In this document: one piece after another, positions 49,640-63,418 of the stretch
Position numbering within the stretch: position 1 is the first letter of the stretch
Layout of the letters: the number at the start of each line of letters is the position of its first letter
Assembly: GCA_018881555.1 (NCBI GenBank)
Contig: JACAXG010000002.1
Coordinates: forward strand, 23,833,786-23,897,785
Reading direction: 5' to 3'
Source: Amblyornis subalaris
Lineage: Eukaryota; Chordata; Aves; Passeriformes; Ptilonorhynchidae
Length of the DNA: 64,000 bases
Position numbers and translations under genes: made by a program
The notes under the pieces: generated by a model
What the model was told of the DNA's origin: nothing
Database searches by the model: none
Seen by the model: only the letters and a program-made list of their open reading frames with translations

Positions 49640-52600
49640 TTGTCTTGTTTTGTTGTTTATTATTGTTTTAATTACTAAGCATCTTTTGTACAATACTGGG
49701 AAAAAAGTCAAGCTAGGAAATGCCAGTTTGCGGGTTGTGCATGCAATCTTAAATCATCTTCATTTTACTATGAAAGCTTTAATTCCATGACCATGGAACA
49801 TTTATGTCACAAATCCCTTGCCTCATTGAAGAAAGATGGTGTGTAACAAACAAGCAAGGCATGGTTCTTATGTTTTCAAGACATTTGCTCATATGCTTTC
49901 TTAAAAATATTGGACGACAGCCTGGACTTGCTCTGCCACTCCTATCTCCAGTCACACTGGACATGATTCACCCAGAAAGGGATGTCAGAGTAGAATAGGA
50001 TTAAGACAGTTTGAGAACCTGAATTCTTACATCTCCTGCCTCTGGCTCTTCAGTTTGAATTTGATCATTGTTTTTTTTTTCCCTTTAGTTCTTTTCTAGC
50101 AAAAAAGCAAAACAAGAGTAGTAAACATCTATGCCAAAATTATGCTAGAATAGAATGTCACTGAATACTTGAGTTAATCTAATAGTTTTAAACCATAATT
50201 CTTTTAAGAATTTGCTCAGTAAGTTTAGAAATTTATCTGCTTTAATGACAAATTAAAACCTAAAAACCCTTTTATGTGAAGCTGGTGTTATTATGAATCC
50301 TTTTCACATATAGCAATGTAATCCTAATTACAACAGTTTTTCTTACAAGAAATGGGACTGGATTTCTATCAAATATGGGTTTTTTAGACCATTAAGCTGT
50401 GTTGTAGCATTAGGCATGTACATGTATTTTCTCATTACCACCTTGTGAATCTTTGCCACCCTGTGTTTAGCCACTAATTATTTTTGTTTAGCATATAGAC
50501 TATAAAGCTTGGTAAGGCAGACATCAGCCTTCTGTTTTATACTTGCACAGAAATCAGCCTAGAGCATTTAGGACTTGGTTCGTGAGACACCTCCTTCATC
50601 ATAGTCCATACAGAAATTCATTTGTAACAGACTCTTCTACAAAATGCTTGAGCAGAGGGCATCATTATTTGACTTTGCTCTGAGTCTGCACCTGACAGTT
50701 CCGCCCAATGAAGCCTTCAAGAGGAATTGTTCAGCAAATATCTATTCCTTTCCAATGGATCATGTCACTGCTTCTGCCCGTACTCTAAAAGGCAAATTAT
50801 GCTGTGCACTTAAAAGAATTGCATAGCTATAAAAGACTGTTTAGTAAAGGATTAATTAGTGTATAAGCACCAACCACAGCTACAAGAACTGGAAAAGGAA
50901 TTCGTATGAAGGATTTGTATTTATCTATTCCGGATAAAAGCAGGTGTGGTGATCATATTGGGACTGATGGCATTTGGCTTGTACAGAGCATAAGAAGCCC
51001 TTTGTTGTGATACTGCTAGTTCTGGCATGGGAAGAGCTGCTTATTTACTGAGACCAAAGTCTTCAGAAACTATGAGAGATTCGCGTCTCCAATTAGATGC
51101 GCTTAATTTGCTCTCAATGTATTCTTTGTCTGTAAGAAATGTCCCATCCATCCAGAAAAACTGTTCCTGTTTTGTAGAGTAAAACCTGACTGAATTTATA
51201 ATAGGAGATGTTCTGCATCAGTTATCCAGTTAAAAATGAACCAAAGAACTGCATTGTTTGCCAAGACCTGAGTTCAAGGAGCCTGTGTCTCCCATACAAC
51301 AGTTGATGGTGATTTTAGCAACCAAGTGGAGTGGGAAGCTGTGTCCTTTGTTCTTCTTCAGAGTGTAAAATGTGCAGATGTATGTTTACTGATGAAATTT
51401 GCACGTGTATGGACAAAGCTGAGGGACAAACCTCCCTGCTCTCAGAAGAACTAAAATGCAATTCCTGGGCTATTTTATCTGTATAGCACAGATACATGTA
51501 TTATCAGCACCTGCTGTGCTGCAAAGAGACCTCAGTAACTAGCACATCTAAGAGATAAGAGCAGAGCAGTTTCTAGCTACTGGTTGTAAGGCACCAGAGC
51601 TCTCATCTGTGGTTGGACATAGGATCACTTCTTTCAGGGCTGTAAAAACAAATGCTCCAGACTTCTCTTTCCTTATTCTTCTTCCACCAATCTAATGGCT
51701 AAGGCTTCTCTGAACTCCTGGTTAGAATTTGTCCAGGGAAAATATACATCAGGAAAGCAAGGCATGAATAAGCCATCATGTCATATAATCAGAGAACTGG
51801 AGTTGCATACCCATAAAATTATCTTTTCCCACTTGCAAATTCAAATTTTTGACTGGTGAGGCTGAGAAGAACCACAGCTATCTTTTCTATGACGTCTTGG
51901 TCTGGGTTTGTGTCATAACAGGCCAACACTCCTTTCTCAGCAGGAATCTGTCTCTGCTTCTGGTATTTTCTGCTCAGAAGTGATGATCTGGACTGTTTTC
52001 TCTGGCTGATATTTGCTATTTGTCTTTCAACACCCTTCCTGTCTATGTATCATTTGAGCGATCTATCTTCCTTAGGCATTTTCAGGGGTGATTCCAGAGC
52101 CCTTGGTGTGCAATGAAGGTACATTTGTGCATCTCCTAAAGAGCCTGAACAGTAGACAGCAACTGATCTGTATATTTCTTCTGTTAGCCCATTCTGATGC
52201 TGAAGTGTGGAGTAGTCATTAAATCATCATGAGATCAGAAATTAATGAGTAGCCTGCTGTTCCCCATTAATTTCACATGGGAAGAGGTCTCTCTTCTTCT
52301 TGACTCCCTTTTGTATATTGTTCTCCTATTGAGCTATGCAAGTTAAAGCATCTTCAAGGAATTTCACACTTCATTTTTAAACTTCACAGAGGTTTAAATC
52401 AAAAAAACCTTGATGTTGCCAACATTTTTGTTATACAGTTTATTGCACAGCCATTAAAAATTATCTACATAGAAAAAAGTGCCAAACTTCAAGATAATTA
52501 GATATTTGAAGTGTTTCTTCTGTTACTTGAATTGGTCAAGGAATAATTAACATAGGTCCCAACTCCCTCCTCTGTGACAAAAAGATATAATGATGTTTTT

Positions 52601-53946
52601 TCTATGCATTCTACTTACTAATTTTTAACAGTGTCTCTGATTATGAAAGAAAAATAATGCTGTCACATTGTGAAACAATAAGGTAGGGTCTTTCATCTGC
52701 GCCTGATATCACACCATTTTTCAGTCGTTTGACATTTCCTCTCTGCCCATGAGAATTCTTTCCTGAAATCTTGTTCTCTCATAAAAAAAAAAAAATCCAT
52801 TGAGACTGCATCTTAATACCAATAAACTTTTCAGCATGCATCTTAGTGATCTGCAATATATTCAAGAAGTTCAGAATAGTCCAGGGATCTCCTCACTGAA
52901 CTAGCTGAGTTAAGCACACTAGGGAAAACACATGTATTTTTGCTTAACATGTAAACTTTGCTGAACAAATGACATTATAAGTTTAATGTCAAAAAATAAT
53001 GTGGAATCAGATGTCTTCGTACAAGGAAATGATTTCTGAGGTCTTCATTATGGCTATGGTCCTGATCATGTTCTTACAAGAACAAAAGTAATTTTTTCCT
53101 ATCTGCGCTTACCTGGAGCTGGTTGTCAAATTAGAATTGGAATATATCATGGAGTATATGATGCAACATATCACAATACCTCTGAATTAGCTTCAACACA
53201 GAGGCTGAATGCACCTGGAAGAACAATGTATCTGGGCCTACCGTCAGAGGGGATGCCCAGGCCCTTCGTAACTCAAAGACACATTTAAATGAGGGCAGCA
53301 TCTGTACAGTGTCATCAGTTCTTGATGTACTTGTCCTTGCTCCTCATTTTATTCATGTTTCTTGTTCGGTGCTTGTTTCTTGTTCTTTTGCAAGAACCAG
53401 CCCACCAATCTGTGGGAATACTGGAGATGAAATCTCTTAATCTGATGCAGACTCTGAAGTTTATGTGGGAATCCAGGATTACGCCAGTCCCTCAAAATTG
53501 TATTTCACACCAGTTCCCAAAATGATATGTCTGAAGACACAAGGACATGACACAGGTTTCATTTTTGGCTCTATCTCAATTAAAATGTAAAAGTTTACAA
53601 GCTATTCTTTTGCAGAAAATCTGTTTTGGCTGTCAAAATATAACAGCAAAAACATTCTTGCCCTGAGGAGAACACATGACAATATGGAGACTGCTGTCCA
53701 AAATTTCCTCATTTATACACTGTGGAACTGGAATCCTTATGTGTAAGTGCTGATATTCAGAAATACTGCTTCTTCATGTACTCAAAAGTAAAACTGTACT
53801 CTCACAGCTTGCTTCTCTGTTTCTTTGTCTTCCCAAACTTCTCATAGCATGAGAGCAGCACTGGAGAGTGCCTCACTGTCAAGCTCTAGGAGCAACCTCA
53901 AAGAAGTGAAACAAGAGGCCAAAACATATTGTCACATCTGCCATGG
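49640..53946. other. Unique DNA, no gene seen
   Basis: No repeat family is visible. At about 51080-51105 three CpGs and CCAATTAGATGCGCTTAATT motifs occur together, which may mark a small regulatory site. A 78-codon plus-strand frame (53289-53525) has a Leu/Phe-rich hydrophobic segment but no family resemblance. Confidence 0.5.
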
Positions 53947-54039
53947 TATTTTTTCTTTTTTTTCCTTTCTTTTTTCCATTTTTCTTTTTTCTTTTTTTTT
54001 TCCTTTTTTTCTTTTTTTTTCTTTTTTTTCNTTTTTTTA
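53947..54039. repeat. T-rich polypyrimidine tract
   Basis: About 90 bases of T-runs broken by single or double C, with an N at 54032. On the minus strand this would be an A-rich tail, but I see no retroelement body on that side. A degenerate (TTTTC)n simple repeat is the plain reading. Confidence 0.9.
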
Positions 54040-57000
54040 CAATAACTTATGGCATATTTCTGTCTTCCGTCCGACCTCCTTTTACTCTTTATAACACACT
54101 GTTCAGTTAAGTCATAATTGTGTTGAAGGATGACAGAACACCCATCTTTCCACTGAAATGGTGAAAAGCAGCACGTTGCTTTGCTACCAATCTTCTCTTT
54201 AAGTGCTTGAACTCACCTCCAGTTAACCAGTACTAATCTGGCAAAAGAGAAGAGGCAGAAAGGCTGTTGATTCAGCACTTGGAACAAAAAGAAAAATTAT
54301 TGTCTTACAAACAATAACTCACTGCTTTTCCATGCTGAAAAGACACTGTTCTGTGAAGAATCATCCTTGCCTAAATAAAATGACCCGTATTTAGTTCAAA
54401 ACTCTTTATTGTCTCAGCTCAAGTAAATCAAATGGAACTGATACAACTCAGAGGAGTTTACTACATCATCAGAGCATTAATTTCCTACATGACTGCATCT
54501 TGAAATTAGACTAAAAAGTTAATTTCATCAGTTTTAAAAATAGGAATGAACTTCAGTAAGACCATTAAAAAAAAGAAAATCTTTATTCCAGCAAAGAATT
54601 TCTAGAACTGTGCACCACCATCTCCCATAATGAAAACATCTCTAAAAGATGCAGCTGTGGTGCACATCTAACCATTGACACCTAGGTAAGTTGTTAAATG
54701 ACAATACTTTTTCTTTAGTAGCAGATCTTGAGCTTTTACAAATCAGATACAGCAGAAATTCCCAAGAAACTGTCCTCCATCATCAGTACTCTCTTGTGCA
54801 TTATGCTTCATATAATATTCTGGAAGACATGAACAGAGAGACATATGATTTCTTTATATATTTCTGAGCATGTCTGATGTTTTGCTTCATTTTCTCAAAA
54901 TGACAGTAATATAAATTATTTTTATATAATTATTTTTAGGTTTATGCTAGGACTGAGTAGTGCAGGTTAGTGTTCGCTGTTGTTCTCCAACCTTAAACTT
55001 GTTTGCTCATAGGGATAAACAAACTTTAAATAATGTGTCTGTATATGTGCTTCATCTAATGGTATCAAATTATTTACATTAATAAATTGCAGCCAGTTTC
55101 AACTATTTCTTTTAGATAAATTTCATCAGACATTCAACTTTTATTAAATATAAAATGTACTCTGATTGCAGGGTAAAATTTTAATGGGCATGGGAATATA
55201 GCAAATTGGACTAGACAACATAATATGCCTCTCTTACCTTAAGATTTAAGATTAACTGCTCACAGGAAAAAATATTTAGAAAAATCTTGTTCCTCTATCT
55301 GAACCATCTGCTCTTTTCATACCTTCTTACTATTTTCTCATGAAAAGAAAAAATGTTATTGCTGGTTCACCTCAAGACTTGTGAACACTGGCATGAGGAC
55401 AGACGTGTGCCACCACAACCTGGATGCTTTCTCTATATAAGTTCTCTCACTTTCCTCTTCAGGAATGTATTTAATGTATATAAATATCAAATTGAAACAA
55501 GGACTTCAGAGAAAAAATTCTATTTCTGACAAACCTGCCATCTAAAATGAAATTTTGACTGCACTTATTTTTAGAAGAATTTGGCCAAGATTTGTTTCTT
55601 ATGCATCAAGAAAAAAAACAGAATAGCAAGTCTATCAGGAGCAGCACTGTGCAGCAAATCACAATACAGTTGGAATGGTGTCATCTGCTCTGCTTGCAGT
55701 TTGAAGGTGGCCTAGTTATAATTTTCTGCCTCTGTTTTTCGATGCACTGTACTTGCTGCATCAATAAGTTTAACTAATTGTCAACATAGCAGAAAAATGT
55801 ATTTCTGCCACAGACAAATTTCATAACAGGCTTCATACCTGAATACATGCACAAAAGGTCTGATGCTTCCCAGTTGCCCCATACTCCCTGCAGGATAGAC
55901 TTACCTATTTGAATAGAGAAATCTCGACCTTGGCACATGGTACTAATTAGTCACATAACAACTGTACTTAGCAAAGTCTCTGAACAGTCACTGAAAATAA
56001 GTGATATTTCCTGAAAAGGGAGCTTGTTTAAAGAGGAGATCATTCTTTCAGGTTAGAAAGTCTCTCGTACGCCTCACTCAGGGGCCTTGATCTAAAGCTT
56101 ATGAAGTCAAAAAGAGGTTTGGCATCAAGTTCAGTGGTTTTCAATCAGGGCCCCAACAAAATGCCAGTGGGAAAATTTGACCTAGTAGTTTATGGGCCTT
56201 AACAAGGAACTTGCTGCCTTACGGGGTCTTAACAAGAACATTGCTAGATTAAAGACATAAGCAGTCTCTTCTTCTCCTGAAACACCTTGTAGAATGACCA
56301 TTAGTTAAAAAGAAATAGTCGTGCATTTTCAAAGGATTTGAGTGAGTTTTGAACAAAAAAGCACAAAGATTCAAGTTGCTAAATTACTCTTTCTCTGAAA
56401 TGTTCTCCTGTGAACGTGTAGAGGTATGGCGTCATCAGTGTTTTCTTTTATGAGTTGACCATACTGCTCACATTTCACTGGTTATTTAATGATGTTTCTT
56501 GTTTCAGCCCTTAAGAGGACTAAAAAGTTTTAAGGATGGTCTATTAATGCTTCATAGCACTATTTTGCCTTTCTGTGGTCCAGTAAATGTTATCAACTTT
56601 TTGTGTGCTAAATTCATTTACTGGCCAATTTAAAAATTCACCCTCACAAACATTTCACCTTTATTTCTTTTCATATCAGCACCACATGGGATGAATAATA
56701 GTGTTAGCATGCCCAAGCCTGACTTCAAGGACCAGCAACTGTGCAGTACTAATTTGGAAAACCGTGTGCTTCACAGGAAGAATTGACTTCACAGCAGTAA
56801 ATGGGGCTTGAGCTTTGCCAGAAATTCGGAACAGCTTTCTGTGCAGCAAAAACATTTTTGTAATGTACCATTTGTAAAAGAAAAAATAAATCAACTGACC
56901 TCAAAGGATATTGGATTTCTCTTTCATTTTTCTTCTAGGTAGCTCTTTCCTAAGANCTCCACTTGATGCAGCAGTTTGCTATTAGATTAACTTCCTGTAG

Positions 57001-60000
57001 AGACTAAGTAGAAAAATCCTTTAGAAATAATGAACTTTGCATCATGCAAAAAACTCCAATAATAAAAACTGTTCTGGGATATAATATAGAGGAGTCCCAA
57101 GCAGATATTTAGTTTTCCCTGTGGTGCCCCATACTGATACATACATCAGCTCATTTGGAAATCTTAGGGTTCTGTACATTCAATTATTGGTTTCTTTTGC
57201 TTATCCCTTTAACTCTTGCCCCAGCTGATATTATCTTTACATCTTCTGAGTCTGGGTGTTGCTGTGGCCCAACAACAAAATGATGTTTCTCTAAAGTGGA
57301 AGTGGAGCTTTAAGAGGCAGACCTTTTCCAAAATGAGGTAGTGATAAAAGTAATAAACTAATTGCTTACCCCTCAAGGACTACAGATGTAAGAAGAATCA
57401 AAACTCAAGTGGTGCAGTGGCAAAATTTTAAAAGAAATTTTCTTTTTCATATACACTACGTTTCAACTCCAGAAATATGAACCATCTGTAGAAAACCCCT
57501 GAGGGAACAGCAGGAGTGCAGATTGCCTATTAATGTCCTGGCCCCTCTCCTGTTTGCAATACGTTTCAGGCAATCTTTTTTCCTATGTACGTTTCATGAT
57601 CTCTTATACTAATTATTTGGAATTTATCTATAATAAAAGCCTTCTGTCTCTGCAGTGTGGCATGCACACTGGATGTTACCGCTTTTGTGTGCCACAGAAT
57701 GACTATTATAATAGACGTCCACACAGAGAAAGATAAACTTTTTTGTTGAGAAGCATTTACTTTAAAAAGGCAAGGAAATAAGAGCAGCCTTGTTTGGGCC
57801 GTACTGTGTGGCCAAATATACATCCATCAGGGATGCTTTCATTTCCTATTTTGATTACAACAAGAAACAAATAAAAAAATGTTATTGGGACAGCTTAAAT
57901 TATCCTTGGATAAGCTGTGATTTATTTAGNATCACCAGGCTTTTTGTCTGCTTATTTACTTACCATTTATTACTTACTGTCTTGGATTTTGAGAAAGACT
58001 TATAAACTATTACCTTTTGGCTCAATTTTGTAATGTCAACACCTAGAGAGACTTTGAGAAAAAGGTTTCTTATAAGCAACCTTTTGCAGGGTGCTTGTAA
58101 GAAACAGATTCCATATGCTAAAAATGTGTTAGAAGCCATTAGCTTCCGATGAGAAGAGATGCAACAATGACATGTCCCCTCGTCTCAGAGTATAAGCAGA
58201 ATATAAAATACAAGCATATTTATAGTATATTTTATGGCAAAACTGTGACGTGATACTGGTTTTTGACTGCATCCTCACTGTCTAAAATGCCTATTTAAGT
58301 TTTGTTCTTTTCATAAGGATCGTAGTAGTAGACAAAATAGACCTGTAGTTTACTTTTCTCATCCTAACGTTATGCTGAGGTGTTTGTTTGCATTTCCACA
58401 AGCATCTCAATGCTTTGAAAATGCTGTTATGTTATAGAAATAAGACATTTTCAATTCCCAGTCCATATAGCTTTTGTTGGAAAAAAAAGCTCAGTGTGAA
58501 TGTGATTGACATTTTTGCTCCTTGGTGAAATCAGAATGGTACAGCAGTAGAGCCTGTCTAGGCAAGACATGGAAGATTCCTGAAGACTGGGCTGAAGCAC
58601 CTCTCCCAGGGGGTGAACAGCTCACAAGCCACATGCCCTTTCATCCCAGGAGAATGAGATCTATTACAGCATCTCATCCAGACCTCTACCTTAAAATAAT
58701 GCATATTTTTATCGAAGAAACTGCAATATCACATATCTAAGACATTAGGGACTCCATGCATGACACTGGGCTTTGCCAGGTGCCAGAGCATGTCATTCAT
58801 CCCAAAGAGTTAGAGAAAATGATCTGAACCTTCTCTTCTTAGCTTGATGCCCATCTAGTTTTCCTTCTACTATGTTACCAGAATTCTTGTCAAAGTTTTC
58901 CCATGAAAGTGTCATCAGACTGTGGTTTGTTTTGGAAGATGAATTTAGGAGATGAATCCTACCCCACTGACCCTATCTGTTATCCAACCTGTCTTCTCCA
59001 GGATTCCTCACGCCCCAAGAGACAGCACCACTATCATATAACCAGTAAGTATGTTGTCAATAACTTTCCGTTCTTATGAGGGAGGCCGGAAGAGTCACTG
59101 GGGCTGGGCTTGTTAATTTACTTATGTAAAACAGCTTTACAGGGGACCGGAATTTGCAGAGCCTTGAGACCTGCAAAGTTTTCCCTTTTGCCCTTCAAAG
59201 TGTGGACCTTTAAGTTAACATTCCACCACTACAAAAGAACAAGGTTGCCTGCAATTAGGTGCTGATTGCATCGAAGCCAGGTACTCAAACTTTTCAAACT
59301 TATTCTTTCCAGACATGGGCACTTGAAGCTTATTCCTTGTTTTAAATAAAACCCAGAAATTCCGATCTAATTCCAATACTGTCTGGAAGTACTAGGAACC
59401 CTGGCACAGGCCTTGAGTGACTGTTTGTCCACCCAGTGTGAACTGCATGAGAGCCCATCCAGCCAGATTGAGTGAGAAATTGTGAACGCTTCTTCCCAAA
59501 CTGCCTGCATGTAAATTCTACTGCTATCACTTCAATTCAGATTTACATCTGAATGAATGTGGAAGTCAAGGATAGAGTGTGCCAGTTGCTGCTTTTAGCT
59601 CTTAATGCAATAGGACATAATTCATATCAGTGTTTGACAAGTTGGGATCTTTAAATGAAGTTGCTTAGTCCTGTATTATTGGAAGTGGCATTTATATATT
59701 CTGGATGTTTTCTTGTGGTTCTCTTTTTTTCTCTGTAGTTTAGCTCTCTGGTACTAATACATTTTCCAGAACAGAAATACAATAAAGTCAAGCAGTGATT
59801 TATGTGCTAAAAAAGAGATAATTCTAACGCTGGAAACCGACGTACAATTTTTTCTTACCTTCTTTGCTATAAACAATAAGGAACTAACTAGACCAATTCC
59901 TTAATCTTTGAAGGCTTTATCCAATGTGCACATATACCAGTCAAATAGCAGATGGGTTTCAGATCAGACCTTTAACAGTCAAATAATAGGATGGTATGGA

Positions 60001-60189
60001 ATAAGCAGAAATATGCACCTTTTTCTCTTGTATGATGGAGTTCCTGCTGTTGTGAAAGTGTATGTAGGTGCACCTCCATCTTATTCTTATTCCCCCAAGA
60101 TTTTTTTACCAGTGCTCGATTTTTATTAGGCATTTCTTCCATTACTTTGTGCATCTGATATTATGCTGTGGCACTATGTTAATCTGTTC
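54040..60189. other. Unique AT-rich DNA, no gene seen
   Basis: Six kilobases without a recognisable element apart from a 30-bp diverged tandem duplication at 56194-56253, given separately. Frames of 60-89 codons on both strands have no domains. N bases lie at 56956 and 57930. Confidence 0.5.
56194..56253. repeat. Diverged 30-bp tandem duplication
   Basis: Two adjacent units both read like GGG(C/T)CTTAACAAG followed by AACTTGCTG or AACATTGCTA. The period is 30 bases with several mismatches, so it is an older local duplication. Confidence 0.55.
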
Positions 60190-60290
60190 GTGATCCTATG
60201 CAACGTGCTCTAGGACAATCCTGCTTCAGCAGGGAGGTTGGACTCGCTGTGGTCCTTTCAAATCCTACCCATTTTGTGATTCCGTGATCT
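60190..60290 (+). mobile_element. CR1 LINE 3' end, plus strand
   Basis: About 100 bp of a CR1 tail: GTGCTCTAGGACAATCCTGC, CAGCAGGGAGGTTGGACTCG, GGTCCTTTCAAATCCTACCC and a final octamer tail ATTTTGTGATTCCGTGATC. The wording before the tail (CTCTAGG, GCTTCAGCAGGGAGG) differs from the other three copies, so it belongs to another CR1 subfamily. The 5' edge is uncertain by a few tens of bases. Confidence 0.88.
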
Positions 60291-60299
60291 GTGTGCATG

Positions 60300-60560
60300 G
60301 TTTCTGCAGGCCCTTGTCTCCCTTCCCTGATCTGCAGCTACACCCATGCCCAGACCTCAGTGTTTAACTCTCCAGTCCCTCTTTCCCCCTTCTCCTGTCT
60401 CGTCCCAGGTCCCCATTCTCTCCATACCCAATACCAAACCCTCACACTTGCTCTCCTCTCCTCTCCTCATTACCCTCTTCCAGGGCCTACACCCTACTTA
60501 GAGTTCCCCCATGTCCCCTCTTCTCAGCTCTCTGGTAGATCCCTTCTCCATCTACCATTC
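60300..60560. other. C/T-rich strand-asymmetric stretch
   Basis: Directly downstream of the CR1 tail the plus strand becomes strongly pyrimidine-rich, with CTCTC and CCCTT runs and TCTCC units at about 60452-60468, but is not a clean tandem repeat. The lack of stop codons this causes yields a 112-codon Ser/Pro/Leu-rich frame (60291-60629) that I regard as an artefact. It could be the remnant of an unrecognised element. Confidence 0.5.
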
Positions 60561-63200
60561 ATAACTGTATTTTCCTTGAGTTTTCTTTCTCTTCAACAGT
60601 ATACTCTAAAAGCCACAGTGAATAACTAAAACGAGGGACATTGTTTTGCTGGAATGTGATAGTCTTCTGAGAGTAGGACCTTCATCCATAGACAATTAAA
60701 GAGCTGTTCTGTCAACTAACCAAATGCCAGCGACTCTGCATGTTCCCCTTTTCATCCCTTAACTTTCTGATTTCTACCCAAACCCCTAGGATTCTGTCCA
60801 CTGACACAAGAACATCCCACAAAAGTGACTAGATGTGGCATTCAAGAGTTACTATGTTAGTTCCAAACATTCAGAGACACCAGACTGCAAGGTCTTATAA
60901 GCTCAGACAATAAATGTCACCACAAGTGCCCCATATTTACTGTCTCTCTACAGAGCAAATGTACTTTCTATACAAGTAAAAATACGGTTCTGTTTTTCTA
61001 ATTATCACCTTTGTCATCACAGGCTGGACTCTAACATTCACGTCTGAGTTCATTTCTTCTTATGCATCAACAGCAGCACCAGCAGCCCTGCAGATCAAAC
61101 AAGGCCCCTTTCAGCCTCGCAAAGAACAATTTTCTTCCTGCTGTGTTCTCAATGACTGCGAGGCTCCCCCTGTTCTTAACAGTAATGCCTATTTCAAGCA
61201 TTCAGCCATTACCAGGTGGTCCTAAAAATCAATATCATGAGCTTGGCTTTAAACTAGCCTGTGTGTTCCTCTGCATTTAAAATGCATGTGGGTTGCCCTC
61301 TCAAGCTATTGTTCATCCCTGTGAAAACTAGAGTAGAATTTAAATGTTACTATCTGCAAACATTTGATACAGAGAGGAGTCTTTTAGAGCAACACCAAAT
61401 AGTGCCAGGGGCTTGTGCAGTGCCCCTGTGCAGTAACTTGCACAGAAGTTATTGCAACCAGCTGCATTAATCTGTCGTTCTGCCATTGACAGACTGGGTG
61501 AAATAAAATCCTTGGCTCACTCTGGTTATAGGTCTGTGATCACTCTACACTGACGTAAGAAGCAGCTATGGCCAAAAGGGGGTGGTCTCTTTCCTGCTAC
61601 TTCTCTTGTGCTGATTCTGCTTTTCAGTGGCTGCCTGACGAGCTGGAGCAGCAAACTAATTGGTATTTTGACAGGTTAATTGCAAGATGGATCAGCCCCT
61701 GACACAAAAATTATGCTTGAATTTTACTGGTACTAGCATTTCAGAAAAGACTGGAATCTGAAATTGAGGAAAAGTACCTAAATAAGAAAACAAATTTTTA
61801 GCCATTCTTCAGGATATAAACATACATTCTCCAATCAATCTTGCTGCAATTTCCACACCAACTTGAAAACTGAACTTGCCCTTAGCAAGGAATCAGCTGC
61901 ATTTCCTATGCAGTTCCACCAAAGGTATCCCTTCCTCTAAATGTCAGGCTCCTATTGCTCTACTGCCATATGTATTATGACTAAGGGATGCTGGGTGAGC
62001 ATCATCTACCTTTCTGTGGGCCATGAGAGCACTTAATGCTATACTTACACAGCAGAGGAAGATCAGTAAATACTTCACAAGGCTTCTCACTGTCAGCTTT
62101 TACTTTCAGCAAATATGGATTGTATATAGATTCCACCATAAAGATATACACTGATTAACGCATTATAATAATGTGGTCATTCTCCGTCAGGTTAAATGGA
62201 TTTAAGATGCAATATTCTATAAATCTTCCTTGGTTAAAGTATGAAAACACATTTTAAGTGAAAAAGATCTCTAGGAATTTTGTGAAGTATTTTGAAATTT
62301 TCTGCATACTTTTTACTCATATATTAATTACTTGTTTAGAGGGTAGACTTGTAATAGCACATTCAATACTTTTACAATAGTAGATTTACTGTACTTTTCT
62401 GAGGAAGTTTCTAGATAATTGTTATTTTCTAGGCTGGAAGATCTCATAGCTTTTTTAAGATTCCAATATTTGGTTTTTTATAGACTGATCTCAACGAAGA
62501 TTACTGTAATATCGGAGAGTTTTTTTCTGACATGGTCACATTTCATATACATACATATAAAAGACAGCTTGAACATTCCTGATTTAAGTTTCATACCAAA
62601 GTAACTCTTCTTGAAGCAAAGTTTTTATCTTCTAACATTGAAAGCATGAACTGTCTGTCCATGCTGACAAAGAACTTGGCTCTTCTTATATCTGAGTCTT
62701 CCAGAAGTGCTTTTTGGAATTTGCTTAATTATATCCTCTAGAAAATATCTGACTCATACTTCCTGATGTCCTTAATTAAATGTTCAAAGATTTCCCTCAG
62801 TTACAAACCTTTTGAAGTACACAAATTTATTAACAACCAAAGAGTGAATTCTGAGCTGAATTGTCCAAACTTCGATTTCTGATGCAGAATCCAACAACAG
62901 TATAAATCTCTTGTAGAAAAAGTCAGAATTGTTTTAAATGTTCTTAAAACACTCTACTGTGTTCCCTTAATCATCTTCACAAAACTGGCAAAATGGATTT
63001 TCTAAGTTTCCAAAGAAATTTAGCCTGAAATGAAAAGCAAACATGGAAAATTCCAGCTTTCATAATTACAGTGATTTTATAATACACTAAATTGAGGCAT
63101 TCAGAATATACCTGCCTACCTTAGTTATAGTTTTTATTGCCACTGTTTCTTACAAACNTTAGAAGGGGTGGCAGAAAACCTTACCTAAAATGCTGTGCAA

Positions 63201-63220
63201 TATCTGAGTATATCTGAGTA
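63201..63220. repeat. 10-bp perfect tandem duplication
   Basis: TATCTGAGTA occurs twice head to tail without mismatch, consistent with replication slippage. Confidence 0.8.
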
Positions 63221-63381
63221 AGGCAGGATTTGTAAATAAGGAATTTTATCACTATGGACACTCACCTGCTGTGAGGGTTATACGATACACGGGGCTTGCT
63301 GGTCATGGAGCAAGACTGAATTCTTAATATGTACCTCAGCTTTCATTGTTATTCAGTTCAAGCACATTCTACACAATCTTC

Positions 63382-63418
63382 CAAGGAGATTTTAAAAATT
63401 CAAGGAGATTTAAAAACA
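63382..63418. repeat. ~19-bp near-perfect tandem duplication
   Basis: CAAGGAGATTTTAAAAATT is followed at once by CAAGGAGATTTAAAAAC; the second unit lacks one T. A small local duplication. Confidence 0.75.

Noticed and set aside
60291..60629. Ser/Pro/Leu-rich 112-codon frame
   Set aside because: Long only because the C/T-rich stretch lacks stop codons.
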